The position numbers were made by a program, and so were the translations under genes. From Erythroxylum novogranatense (lineage: Eukaryota > Streptophyta > Magnoliopsida > Malpighiales > Erythroxylaceae), in the NCBI GenBank assembly GCA_029891385.1, contig CM057233.1, forward strand, positions 50,980,063 through 51,044,062: 64,000 nucleotides of DNA. The letters are read 5' to 3'. Below, piece after piece: positions 23,348-34,805 of this stretch; position 1 is the stretch's first letter; every line of letters begins with the position of its first letter. A model generated the notes under the pieces. That model searched no databases, was not told the origin of the DNA, and was given only the letters and a program-made list of their open reading frames with translations.

Positions 23348-25503
23348 ATGTCAAGCCTATTTTATGAAGTTGATCCAGGATCAGGATGGGGAAGATTGGT
23401 AAACTTCGAAGAACTAAGAAAAGAACAGATGGATATAGAGCCGGAGATAATGGCGGCAGGATGGAGAAACTTCTTTCAAATACGAGATGAAGTCTATCTC
23501 CAAGAAGTTTATGAGTTCTGGAAGAATACTAAATCAGTAGATGATACAATCGTGTCATATGTAGACACACACTCAGTTATTGTAACAAAGGAGTTATGGA
23601 GAAAGTTATCGAATGTCCAATGGATGGAGCTCAACCCACTAATATGGTGAAATGGATGACAAAGCTCAAGATGAACGAAGATGAAGTTAGTCGTCAACTC
23701 TATGGACACAATAACCCAACTGAAAGGAGAGCCTCTTGGCTGGTACCAAAGGCAAGGGTATTGTTCACGATTCTATGTGATCAGATCTTACCGAGAATAG
23801 GTTCAAGACATCGTCACTACCTGGATAAACAATGCATCTTTCATCTTCTAAATCATCACCCAATAGATTTACCATATTTGATTTTTCAGACATGGTAAAA
23901 TCTATAAAGGATACAAACACCGCCCTTATGGGATGTCGCTGACAAGAGTGTTCAAAGAATCGCATCGATTGGAAAGGGAATCGATGTAAGATAGGCAAAA
24001 AAAGCTATATAGATTCAACAACTGCTTGCTAAAATGGGTCCGAGATTTCCGCACGTAAAAGGAGCGAAGCACCAAGGAAAGCAACAACTGAGGGGGAGCC
24101 TATACCGAAGAAATCCTCTATGAAGGAGAGAAGATCACACTCTCAAGAATCAAAGTCGAGAAGTGTTCGATTTTTTGAATCAGGAGACTTGAAGCGTAAA
24201 GGGGAACCTCTGGTGAGTGACATTCCTAAACAATCCAAGAGGTCACCAAGGATAAAGAAAATGAGTGCGAGAAAAGAAGAAAGTCCAACAACAGAGACAA
24301 AGTCTAAGAAGGCAAGGCAAGAAGAGATCGTTGTTGACACTACAAGAAAAGTCTGCCGCAAGTCTTTGTTAGTCTTTGTTGATGCTCTCGAAGTTAATAT
24401 GGAAGTCGCCATCAAGCGATTGTCAGGAAACTGTTACGGGTAATATTAAGGATTCTCACAAAGTTCTTAATAATCCAATTTTGAAAAAGTAGTTCCTACT
24501 ACTTTTCGCCTACACTTGTCCACAAACAAGTTGCTACTCATGTTATGGGTAAGAAGGCTACTCAAAAGTTGTGAGTGTGATGACTAATGTTCCATCCAAG
24601 TATTTAATCGCTCAAAGAGACAGTTGGGAACACAGATTGGTTGTAATAGAGGAGAAGAAGACCAAGTCCGCATCATCCGAGACAAACCAAAGAGATATGT
24701 GAAAGCCTTCTTCAAATCAGTTGAATATGATAATGGCATTTTACATCCGTTGGATAGGGGTTACAAAATTTCTATGATCAATCAAGAGAGTTGGAAGAGA
24801 ACCATATCCACCAGAGCCATTTGAGAGCGTCTCACTTCTTATCCTATACTTGAATAAAGATCAAGAATCAAGGTGGTACCGATCTTCAACCACCAAATTT
24901 TGTTGAACTCAAGTATGAGAAGTCTGAAGCTAAAAGTTCAACCAGAGATTGTGGATGACATGACTTGATCAAATTAAAGAGGCAAAAATTGATTGATGAA
25001 GCATGTGAAGAGAAAAGGAGTGGAAATTTATCTCACAGATATCAAGATCCGTGACTAAGCCTAACTAAGGCTACAGCAGAGGATCCACAGGAGGACTATC
25101 GAAAAGGGTCAAGATTGTTCGCTCGATTGGTAACTCAGAATGTTGTTATACTATTTTACAGAACATTCTGCGAAATCGACCTCTGTGGGAAATCACCTCA
25201 ATTGCAGAAGCTATGCCATGGTTCGGAAGCACTTATCAACGAATACATGATTCCTATGATCTTGATATTCATGAACAAGCTGTATTTGTTCCTCCACCTC
25301 TCCTACAAATCATTGAAACAAATGTCTTTAACAAGGAAGCTTATACAACAAAAGTGGCTATCGTTGAAAAGCAAGTTGTTGAGACAGAATCCTCGACTGC
25401 AGATGAATCATCAGCTTTAAAGAAGCAGGTTCAGAAACTTAATAAGGATATGAAGAAGATTAAGAAGATGCTGAAAAAGTTGGTGAAGCAGATTGGGAAA
25501 TAA
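23348..25503 (+). pseudogene. Extra 3' ORF of Sirevirus-like element (env position), function unknown
   Basis: Downstream of pol a second coding region can be followed through several frames (23348-23650, 23596-23898, 24120-24443, 24624-24824, 25115-25503). The first part (GWRNFF, EFWKNTKSVDDTIVSYV) resembles the 'putative plant transposon protein' domain found with plant retroelements. The middle is Ser/Lys/Arg-rich. The end is a Lys-rich coiled coil (KKQVQKLNKDMKKIKKMLKK) ending at TAA 25501-25503. Sireviruses often carry an extra gene here, called env-like by position. I see no signal peptide or clear membrane anchor, so I do not call it an envelope protein. Confidence 0.55.
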
Positions 25504-25650
25504 TTTTTTGATCAATAACAAATAGGGGGAGAAGGGAGAAGGAAGAAATCAGCTGGAAGAGAAAAGCAGAAGTTATTTTTTTTATCTCAATACTTCTGTA
25601 TAATTGATACTTTTCATATTTCTCTAATTCACAAGTATTTGTTATCATCA

Positions 25651-25663
25651 AAAAGGGGGAGAA
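25651..25663 (+). promoter_or_regulatory. Polypurine tract of Sirevirus-like element
   Basis: AAAAGGGGGAGAA immediately before the 3' LTR; the strong G-run form is common in Sireviruses. Confidence 0.88.
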
Positions 25664-26668
25664 TGTTAAGTCAAACCAGACTTCACGTATTAAATAATTT
25701 TGATGATAAACAAAGAGAAATATACAAATGAAAAGTAGATGGTTGAATAAAAAGAAAAGGTAAGGAAGAAAAATGTAAGGAAGAAAAGCGAAGGAAGAAA
25801 AGCATAAGGAAGAAAAATGAAGGAAGAAAAGCGACGGAAGAAAAATGCGAAGGAAGAAAAGCATAAGGAAGAAAAAGCAGAAGGAAGAAAAACAGAAGGA
25901 AGAAAAACAGACGGAAGAAAAACGAAAGCTTTACGAAGAGAAAAGCAGACGATACAAAAATCAGACGGAAGCTTTACGAAGAAAAAAGCAGACGATACAA
26001 GAATCAGTTAGAAGAAAGAAACATCAGTTTAAGACAATTACGGAGTTAAACTGAATAACCGTTTCTTTAAAGATTCAAGAAGCAGATATTCAAGAAACAA
26101 TTGAAGAACTGATTATAAATAAGAGTCGAGATTGAAGGAAAACGACTTTTGAGAAAAGCGAATGAAACTCGAGTATTCAAACATCTCGACTATCTGAGAA
26201 AAATTGTGAACTATTTTCGAGTGTACATTGTTAAGAGCAACTCTTTGTAAAAGCTCTTTATTAGTTTTTCATTTTGAAAAGTGTTACAGGTAGCCTAAAG
26301 AGGCTAAGAGTAAAAGAATACTTGTTGTTAAGAGACCTGAAGAGGCTCAGTCCAAAGAATACTTGTAAACAGTTCGGAGATAGTGAAATCTCAAAAGGAT
26401 ATCTGAGGACTGGATGTAGCCCACGGTTTGGGGTGAACCAGGATAAATTGCTGTGTTTCTCTCTCTAACTCTTACTTTACTTAAATCGTAGTTTTCATTA
26501 TTTTCAAAGGTTTTCAAACTAGTCAAGAATTGATTTAAGATAAGTTTTCTGAAAGAACAAGCAATTGTTATTGAAGGGATTAACGAAAAGTTTATCACAA
26601 TTCAACCCCCCCTTCTTGTGTATCTTGATCATATTATTACTCAATATATTAACGTGTGATTTACTTCA
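25664..26668 (+). repeat. 3' LTR of Sirevirus-like element
   Basis: 1005 bp, ends TTCA and is followed by TAAGT. It keeps CAG/CTG at many places where the 5' LTR shows CG or rearranged bases. Confidence 0.92.
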
Positions 26669-26673
26669 TAAGT

Positions 26674-27783
26674 AGTATTTTTATCGTATGCCTTTTTATG
26701 TATAAAGGCTCGGAAGTTGTGAATTAGGGAGCTCGTACCGAGGATTGCTGAAGTTAAGAGAAAGTATATCTTCTTTAAGGTGAGATGGGGAACCATATTT
26801 CTCGTATGGGATTAGATCACTCTAAGACATGTATGATGACTTGTATGTGAATTTTGGACCTAATTAATGCATAGTAGAATTTAATCTCCAATTGGTGCTA
26901 GTATATTTTTGTATTTAATAAAAAAACTTTGTTTTGAATGACTCTTTGCTATTGGAGTGCAACTGATGTTTTATTTCGTATTTTGAGAAATGACATTGTT
27001 TTCAACAATCCTGCATTTGAAGTGTAAAAGAATAATGTTTTATTTTCTAAAACTATGTTTTTGAACAACTTTGCACTTAGAGTGCCAAAGATGATTTTTA
27101 TGGTATGAAATAATGTTTTTCGAACTAACTTATGCACAAATAAGTCATATATGCTATGTTTATGTTTTCTTTATTTGCTTAAAGTCACAACAAGGTTTCA
27201 TTTTATCGGTTAGACTGATAAATAAAGACATGATGTCTTACTTGATTTTTGATACTTAAATGTTGTATATGATTTTTGTGATTGGTGAGGAAACGATTGG
27301 CCAATCGAGTGCTGGGCACAACTAATTAAGCGAACCTCGTACCCTTGACGCTGGTACATGAAAGTCAAGTCGTCGTATCAACATTTTTCTACGGGACTCA
27401 CGGGTGATTCCACACCTAGGGTCTAGACACTGACGAGGTCATCACCTAATGTCATGGCGCTCTTGTCGACTGTAGTCCGAACTCATCATGGATGAAAGTC
27501 GAACCAACACAGAGTATCGGTGGGTGTGCACATTAATTTGGCTAACTAGTGGTGTCACCCATGATTGTTTTGGCTTATCCTGATATTGGTTTTCCTATCG
27601 ATATTTGATTTATACATATGATTTTTTATACTTTTGTGTACTGAAACTAGAACCGGAACCTATGTTCATCGGAAGAGTGAGTTAATAGGCTAGGCCTATA
27701 TGGTTCCTAACTAGTATACGTTGAGTAATAGGCTGGGCATATGTGTTTTTTATGTCATGTATATTTACTTTATAGGTTATCTA
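26674..27783 (+). repeat. Probable gypsy-type LTR sequence, right part
   Basis: Continuation of 15642-17263 after the nested element. 27300-27560 is a GC-richer passage of the kind seen inside plant gypsy LTRs, and the 27640-27740 region has two 'GGCTAGGCCTATATG / GGCTGGGCATATGTG' variants. No coding capacity. Ends are undetermined. Confidence 0.35.
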
Positions 27784-27788
27784 CAAAG

Positions 27789-28470
27789 TGTGAGATCCCA
27801 CATCAATTAGAGAGGGAAACGAAGTACGCCTTATAAGGGTACGGATACCTCTCCCTTATAGACACGTCTTCCTAAAGATGGGAAGAGCAAAACCGTGAGG
27901 GCTTGGCTGAGTCAAGGCCGAAAACGGATAATATCTGTAAGTGAGTGAGCTGAGTTGTTACAAGTGGTATCAGAGCCAGTTCTCAGGCCAGTTGGACCGA
28001 CAGGAGGCTAAGCTTCTCTTACAGACGCATTTTTCATGACCTAATGCATCGGATCCCATGAGAACTCCGAGGTTAAATGTGCTTGGGTGAGAGTAGTACT
28101 AGGATGGTTGTCCTCCTAAGAAGGTCTCAGGAAAAGCAAAACTGTGAGGGCTTGGCTAGGCCAAGGCTCAAAGCGGACAATATCTGTAAGTGGGGTGATC
28201 TGGGCTGTTACAGGTAGTATCAGAGCCAGTACCCGAACCATTGTGCCAGCTAGGCTGGACCTCAAAAGAGGGCTGGGCCCTAAGGTGGGTGGAAAGTGTG
28301 AGATCTCACATCGATTGGAAAGGGGAACGAAGTACGCCTTATAAGGATACGAATACCTTTCCCTTACAGACACGTCTTCCCAAGGGTGGGAAGAGTAAAA
28401 CCGTGAGGGCTTGGTTGGGCCGAGACCCAAAGTGAACAATATCTGTAAGTAGGTGATCTGGGTTGTTACA
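27789..28470 (+). mobile_element. Cassandra TRIM, three-LTR composite
   Basis: Outer LTRs 27789-27962 and 28297-28470 are both 174 bp (TGTGAGATC...TGTTACA) and both lack the 5S module. Between them are an intact primer site (TGGTATCAGAGCC at 27965-27977), a partial middle LTR (about 28011-28212) that does carry the 5S module, a second primer-site-like start (GGTAGTATCAGAGCC at 28213) and a purine tract (AAGGTGGGTGGAAAG at 28282). This looks like two elements sharing a central LTR. No target duplication is seen (CAAAG left, TTAGT right). Confidence 0.85.
28049..28128 (+). repeat. 5S rRNA-like module in middle Cassandra LTR
   Basis: This is the best 5S match of the window: GGATCCCAT, then GAACTCCGAGGTTAA and GAGAGTAGTACTAGGATGG. 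It diverges at the end (TTGTCCTCCTAAGAAGG). It is not a complete 5S gene because the 5' forty or so bases are missing. Confidence 0.82.
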
Positions 28471-29333
28471 TTAGTGTTTATAGATTTTTACATTAGTTTT
28501 GGAGATTTATTAAGAATATTAATTAACTAAAACTCCATTTGATCTAATGATGTAGGGGTATTTCAAAAATTCTAGGCTATTGTTTAACTGAACAAAGCTT
28601 TTAAAGGCAAAATCAACTTATTGAATCCAAACATTGATTGATAAAATTGGAATTTTAGAGATATCAATTAATCGAACTAGTCATGGAACCATTTTTAAAA
28701 GGAAATTCTAAAGATTAGTCAACGATTTATAAAAAAGAACATATGAAAGATGAGAGAACATCCAGAGATATGATGGGAGGATAGAAGAAATAAATTCTAA
28801 GAGGAAAAAAATTAGTAGTTATATATCATCATTAGTAGAAAATTTGTAAGTAGCTGATCAATTTTCATAACAAAAAGAGTTTAAGGTATGATTCTTATAA
28901 GAAACAAGTTGTATATATCAATTATGGTTGTTAGAATTTACGGTTTCTCTATTATTGAGGTCTTGAATGCAATTTATATGATTTATTGATATTACATAAG
29001 TTGTTCAATCATGGAGGATTACGTATGCTTAATTGTTGTAAAATGGTGTGATTGTTGACATATAATTATGGTACATATGTTATGATTAGGGTGTTCTAGA
29101 GGTAGTATTCATACATTTTAAATTGTATGTAGGTTTCACAATGCATTGGTGATAATGTCTTATGAGTTTTATGTTATTGTGATTGATGACTGCATTAATT
29201 ATTATTTTCAAAAGATATATGGTAGAGTGACTTAGCTCAAGATTTGGTATTAATGATTTTGATGATAAGTATAATAATATTTCAAAATTCAAAATGGAGT
29301 TATTTCCTTCCATAGTTAATGATATCATTTGAG

Positions 29334-29513
29334 GCATAATAAACCCCTAAGATGGTATATAGGCTAGAACTCGTGATGCAGCTCCCATGAGGTTTATTGA
29401 TGAAAAATTCCATAAGCCTAGGGATCACAACAAGAACTTTCTTTCTCGATTCATATGGTGTAACAATGCCATATACCATAGTATTAAAATCAATTGTAGG
29501 TGATTAATTCAAA
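29334..29513 (+). repeat. 180-bp direct duplication, copy 1
   Basis: It starts GCATAATAAACCCCTAAG and ends ATTGTAGGTGATTAATTCAA. Copy 2 (29600-29779) starts GCATAATAAGCCCTTAGG and has the same ending. Copies differ mainly in the middle, so the event is old. An 86-bp spacer separates them. Confidence 0.85.
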
Positions 29514-29599
29514 CATAATTACTTTAACTTTAATATGATTAATGTAAATTTAGTATTAACACAAGAAATTAATATGTTTAATAGACATGACAATTCTTT

Positions 29600-29779
29600 G
29601 CATAATAAGCCCTTAGGCTAGTAAATAGGCTAGCAACATGTGATGTAGCTCTCGTGAGATTTATCAGTGAAAAATTCCACGAGTCTAGGAGTCACAATGA
29701 GAACTTGCTTTCTGGGTTCACAGGTGTAAACAATGCCATATACCATAGTATTAAAATCAATTGTAGGTGATTAATTCAA
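29600..29779 (+). repeat. 180-bp direct duplication, copy 2
   Basis: Partner of 29334-29513. It lies about 120 bp before the N-terminal domain of the CACTA transposase. Confidence 0.85.
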
Positions 29780-29903
29780 TTGATTAATACTTAGGGGATG
29801 TTGTATAAAGTAAAGGTTGAATGTTCTGTAAATTTAAGGGACATGAATGATACTAACTTTGAAATCACTTTTTTAAATTAACAATTTTGCATAAGTGAGT
29901 AAT

Positions 29904-32802
29904 GTTGATAGATCTTGGATGTATAGATGATTAATACCCAATGGTTCTAAGTTTGATGAGGGAGTTAAAGCTTTTATTTGTTATGCATGTTCTCAACCTA
30001 CATATATAGATGGCCCAAAGATCAGATGTCTATGTAAGAAGTGCAAACATATTTGCTTCCTTCCTATTGATGAAGTGAATGGCCATTTGTTGAAAAAAGG
30101 GTTTGTTCCAAATTATTTTGAGTGGACACGACATAGGGAGTCATTGATTTGTAGCCCCTCAAGGGGTAATGAAGTACACTAATCAGTAAATATGGATGAG
30201 TTTGAAAGGGCAACTAGATTTAGAACAAATAATATGGGTGCAACTAAAAAATCCTTACATGCAAATAGTTTATGATACAGTCGGTTATACCTTTCAAGGA
30301 AATATAGAAAATCTTGAACAAGAACCAAATCCACATGCAAAATAATTTTTTTGACTTACTACACTTAGTTGAGCAAAACTTATTGCCAAATTGTGAGACA
30401 TTGACTCGATTGTCTTAAATTGCTCAAATATTGAACATAAAGTCTGAAGGGAATATTTCGGATTGTAGTTTTGATAAAATTCTTAGATGGTATAATGAAT
30501 CATTGCCTCCTGATCATACAATGGTTGATAGTGTTTACAATATGAAGAAACTTATTAGGGGTTTTAGTTTGCCTGTTGAAAAAAATGATTGTTGCAAATT
30601 GGGATGTATGTTGTATTGAAGAGATGATATGGAATTACAATAGTACAAATTTTGTGGTCAAACTAGACTCAAGCCTAGAAAACGTTCTATGAAATAGAAA
30701 TTGTACCCTAGAAGAGAATGTATTATTTTCCACTAACTTCGAGACTTCAAAGACTATATGCTTCTAATGTTATTGGATCTCACATGAGATGGCATAATGA
30801 ACACGAACAGGAAGATGGAATAATGAGTCATCCATTAGTTACACTAGCATGGAAACATTTCAATAACATCCATTATAAGTTTGCAGCTAAAAGCTGAAAT
30901 GTTAGGTTGGGATTGTCGACGGATGGATTCCAACCTTTTGATCAATCCGACCAACAATATTTATCATCGCCAATCATAATTACTCTTTATAATTTGCCTC
31001 CATAGATGTGTATGAAAGAGGCATATATGTTCTTGGCAGTAAGGCATAAAATTGATGTATTCTTATAATCATTGGCATCTAAATTGCAACTTCTTTAGGA
31101 ATATGGTGTGGAGACATACGATGTGTCTCTCAAACAAAATTTTATGTTGAGAGTAGCTTTGATGTGGACTATTAGTGATTTTCAAGCATATACTATTTTG
31201 TCTAGATGGATAACAACAGGGAAATTTGCTTGCCCTTATTGTGGCAATGATTCTAGTGCATTATATCTTCCAAACAGGAGCAAAATATGTTGGTTTGATA
31301 ACCATAGGAATTTTCTTCCTGCAGATCAACCATTTAGACTCAACAAACAAATGTTCATTAAGAATAGGATGGTACAAACATCTCCTCTCCTTCACAAATT
31401 TGTTGAAGAGATATTGCAAGAAATTGATGAATTAGGGTTGCTGAATGTTACAAAACTTGAAGTTGATGAAGTTAAAACAAGCACTTGTAAGAACTTTGGT
31501 TGGAGAAAATAAAGCATCTTTTGGGATTTTCCATATTGGAAAACTAATTTGACTCGTCATAATCTAGATGTGATGCATATTGTAAAAAATATTTTTGACA
31601 GTTTGTTCAATATCATAATGAACATTAAAGACAGGATAAAAGAAAATGCAAAATCATGAGCTAATTTGAAACTTTTTTGAAGAACAAATGAGTTAGACAA
31701 AAATCTTTGCACTGGTAAATATCTCAAAGCGTGTTACGCTTTGGACAAAAAAAGGAAAATTTGTGTGAATGGTTGAAAAGTCTAAAGTTTCCCGATGGTT
31801 ATGTTTCAAACTTGACAAGGTGTGCGGACCTGAGGAAGTACAAATTATTTGGGATGGAAAGTCATGATTGTCATGTGTTTATGCAAAGGCTAATTCCAAT
31901 TGCATTTTAGGAGTTTTTAACAAATAAGTTTTGGGAAGTTATAACAGAATTTTGTTTTTCAAAACTTAACATCATTTGAAACAAAGTTGGTTGAAATGGA
32001 AAAACTAGAAAGGAAAATTCTAATAATTTTGTGCAAATTATAAGGGATTTTTCCTCCAAGCTTCTTTGACTATATAGAGCATATACCTATGCATTTAACA
32101 CACGAGGCTAAACTTGCTAGTGCAGTTTAATATCAATGGATGTATCCGTTTGAGAGGTAATTAAAGTAAATATTTAAATTGAAGTAATAACATGTTTTAA
32201 TAACAGAATTGTAATAACCCTATTCGCTGATGTAGGCATTTGTACCACTTGAAGAAAAATGTCAAAAACAAGGCTAGAGTTGAAGGTTCGATATGTAATG
32301 CTTATTTAGTGGAGGAAGCAAGTATATTTTGTTTACATTATTTTGAGTCTAATGTGCACACAAGAGAAGAAAAAAAAGTTCCTTGGAATGATGATGGGGG
32401 AGAAACAGGTGATGCTGATAGTAATTTATCCATTTTCACATATCCTAATCAAACTTATGGACATCCAATAAGAAGAATGTTAATAGAGGAAGAAATAAAG
32501 GCTACCCATGGTCACATGTTATTGAAATGTCAAGAGTTTCAACCTTTCTTGCAGTAACTTGAAGTTGATTTGGAAATTGATTATTTGGGTTTTGAAACTT
32601 AGTGTTATTCACAACTAAAATACATAATAATGTTTTTAAGTTATACGAGGAATGGTTATGTGAGCTAATTCATAAGAAAATTGTTGGATTGAAAAACAAT
32701 AGCAAACTAGATTTGGCTAAACGGATAAATGGTAGATTTCAAAAACTTTTTTTCGAAATCAAAATGCAGCAAAAGCATGATAACCAAATCAACACGTTTT
32801 AA
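29904..32802 (+). pseudogene. CACTA transposase remnant (TNP2 / Transposase_21)
   Basis: Pieces of one plant TNP2-type transposase in the right order. 29904-30150: Transpos_assoc domain (DRSWMY, then KIRCLCKKCKH, GFVPNYFEWTRH). About 30500-31510: Transposase_21 with STDGFQPFDQS, TLYNLPP, then ETYDVSLKQNFMLRVALMWT, CPYCGND and the NHRNFLP motif. About 31545-31600: LDVMHIVKNI. 31800-32560: DUF4218 (LFGMESHDCHVFMQRLIPIAF; then KNKARVEGSICNAYLVEEAS), with an apparent intron at about 32160-32235 ending in TGTAG. An in-frame stop at 29928 and several more show decay. The transposase binds the element ends and cuts them. Confidence 0.88.
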
Positions 32803-32818
32803 TCCATACATGATAAGG

Positions 32819-34805
32819 TATTAGGAAAATAAATAACATAAGAACAAGATCGAAATTTTACCAACTCCTTTACTACATCTTTAACTCCTTGTTATTATAT
32901 CCTCAACTAATATGATCTACCACTTGTTATCCTTGGACAACTTGTTTAACAAGATCCTTTGGTGGGAAAGGAGAAGAAATATTGTAGAGGTTTTCCTTTT
33001 ATGATCAACTAGTTGAAAGAACCAAAATGAGACCCTCTCATTCCTAATCTAGGATAGATCATTAAAGAAAGGAGAAGGGGAGAGCACCTAATTCACCACT
33101 TCATTCTTTTAATCAAAATGAAAGAGAGGCCAATAAATGAGACACTCTCATTTGTTTAATATGGCTAGATGAAAAGAAAAAAACCAAAAATAAGACACTC
33201 TCATTTTTGGTTAAATGATGAAAGAAGGGTGAGAGAGAAAAAAATGAACTACCTCCTTCATTAATCCAAAAAATGCTAAAAGGTTTATATGTTATTCTAC
33301 ATGCCAACATTAAATGTCAACCATTAAATCATTTAATTATAAAACCATTAAATCATTTAATGAGGACACCATTAATCCATTTAATGATTAAGCATGATAA
33401 TAACTCACCTTATATTTAGCAATTCAATGCTGAATGCACAGTTGCCCATTTAGCTATATAAAACCAAAATTTACATCATTGTAGATATCGGTTTTTGCCC
33501 TCCTTTTGTCTTTACAAATAATGTTTCAATTTAATTAAATCAAACCAAAATCCAACCCAATATTAAAAGTTCATTTTGGACTTCTAATTAACAATTAATT
33601 AGTCTAACCCAACATTTAATCATAGGCTTAAAACCCAATTTAATTAACTCTTAGTTAAATTGTTCCAGATTATTATTCCAAATCTAATTCCATCCTTTCC
33701 TTTATTTATTTTCTTTTCAATAACCTCTATTTATTTTTCTTACCTTGCTTAATAACATTTTCTAGAATCCAAGTGGTAAATCTAATTGGACTTATATAAT
33801 TCAAGCTCTAATAAGCCTAGAATTAATTTAATCTCATTAGAATTAATTCTAACTTATTAACCAAATGTCATTTCATTAAAGACAATTAGCTGAACTCTTG
33901 AATTACTAAATATTATGAGAACACATGTTTCAAATTAGATGTCTAATTGCAAACTCTATTATGAACCATATTATAGCCATCCTCATAATAAAGGGTAAAA
34001 TTACCATTTTGCCCTTATTTTGGTTTTTCCTTCTAGATCTCCTACTTCACTCTATATGATGATTAACACACATGATCACATCTTGGTGTTAAGACTTGAT
34101 AGATAGCTAGTCCATCAAACTATTAGTGCTAGTTTAATCACCAATCTCTATAAAACATCTAGAAGTGATGATATGACTATAAACTCTTTATTTGAGTGAA
34201 TGTTTCCTAATACATGTTTCAATTAATAACTCCAACATGCAGACACTGGATTAATACTCTGTAAAAATTCATTATGATCATATCAAAAATTATAATGAAA
34301 CACATATGAGTTCACCACTCATCAAGATTGTGGTTCATAATAAACGAATGCTTAAATGTATGTTTTAAGATTAAAGAAACGACCTACTTTATTCCTTAAA
34401 AACATACATGATTCTAGATTCATTTAATAGTGCCATTATCGATAGTCAACTACTATTATGATATGAAACTCATAATTCCTTTGAAATAAACTCCTTTATT
34501 TACACGAAGATAACACTACAGTCTAAACTATAATCAAGCGACCAACTTGATTATTCAGCTATGAATAAATTAATTTAGATTCTAATAATATACATGTTTC
34601 CCATACATCTCCATGTATATTTATATTACTTACAAAAGAATCTTGGTACCTTATAACTAGTTATATTATACTCATACAAATAAAACCAAACTCTTTTGTT
34701 TTATTAATAATAAATATTTTCATTACAACAAAGTAATTGGAAGAAGATTAAGTAATATGTAAATACACTTGTTTTCTAGGGCATTATATTTACGTAACCC
34801 CAACA
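32819..34805 (-). mobile_element. Solo LTR of a Copia element inserted in the CACTA transposase
   Basis: On the minus strand it begins TGTTGGGGTTACGTAAAT and ends near ATTTTCCTAATA, closely parallel to the start (TGTTAGAGTAGTGCCC) and end (TTTTCCTACA) of the Angela-like LTRs. It is about 1.99 kb, with no gag/pol, primer site or purine tract next to it, hence a solo LTR. It splits the transposase sequence: coding remnants resume at 34806. The flanking 5-mers (TAAGG and AAAGC) do not match well, so its exact edges are uncertain. Confidence 0.6.

Larger units (their letters stand above)
17269..26668 (+). mobile_element. Complete LTR retrotransposon, Ty1/Copia, Sirevirus-like
   Basis: A 9.4 kb element with LTRs 17269-18233 and 25664-26668 (TGTTAAGTC...TTCA) and a perfect 5-bp duplication TAAGT (17264-17268 and 26669-26673). 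It has a tRNA-Met primer site, gag, protease, integrase, RT and RNase H in Copia order. An extra coding region of about 2.1 kb lies between pol and the purine tract. That extra 3' region and the gag/integrase type suggest the SIRE lineage. Frames are broken in gag, protease, integrase and early RT, while RT end plus RNase H is open for 266 codons. Confidence 0.92.
28471..29903. other. AT-rich interior of CACTA element upstream of transposase
   Basis: No gene seen. It probably holds the 5' untranslated part of the transposase unit. It contains a direct duplication of about 180 bp (29334-29513 and 29600-29779). Confidence 0.5.

Noticed and set aside
23348..25503. Viral-type envelope gene
   Set aside because: Only the position suggests env; no signal peptide, glycosylation pattern or membrane anchor is visible.
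31226..31435. 69-codon plus-strand frame in another phase
   Set aside because: Shadow of the Transposase_21 reading frame at 31108-31512.
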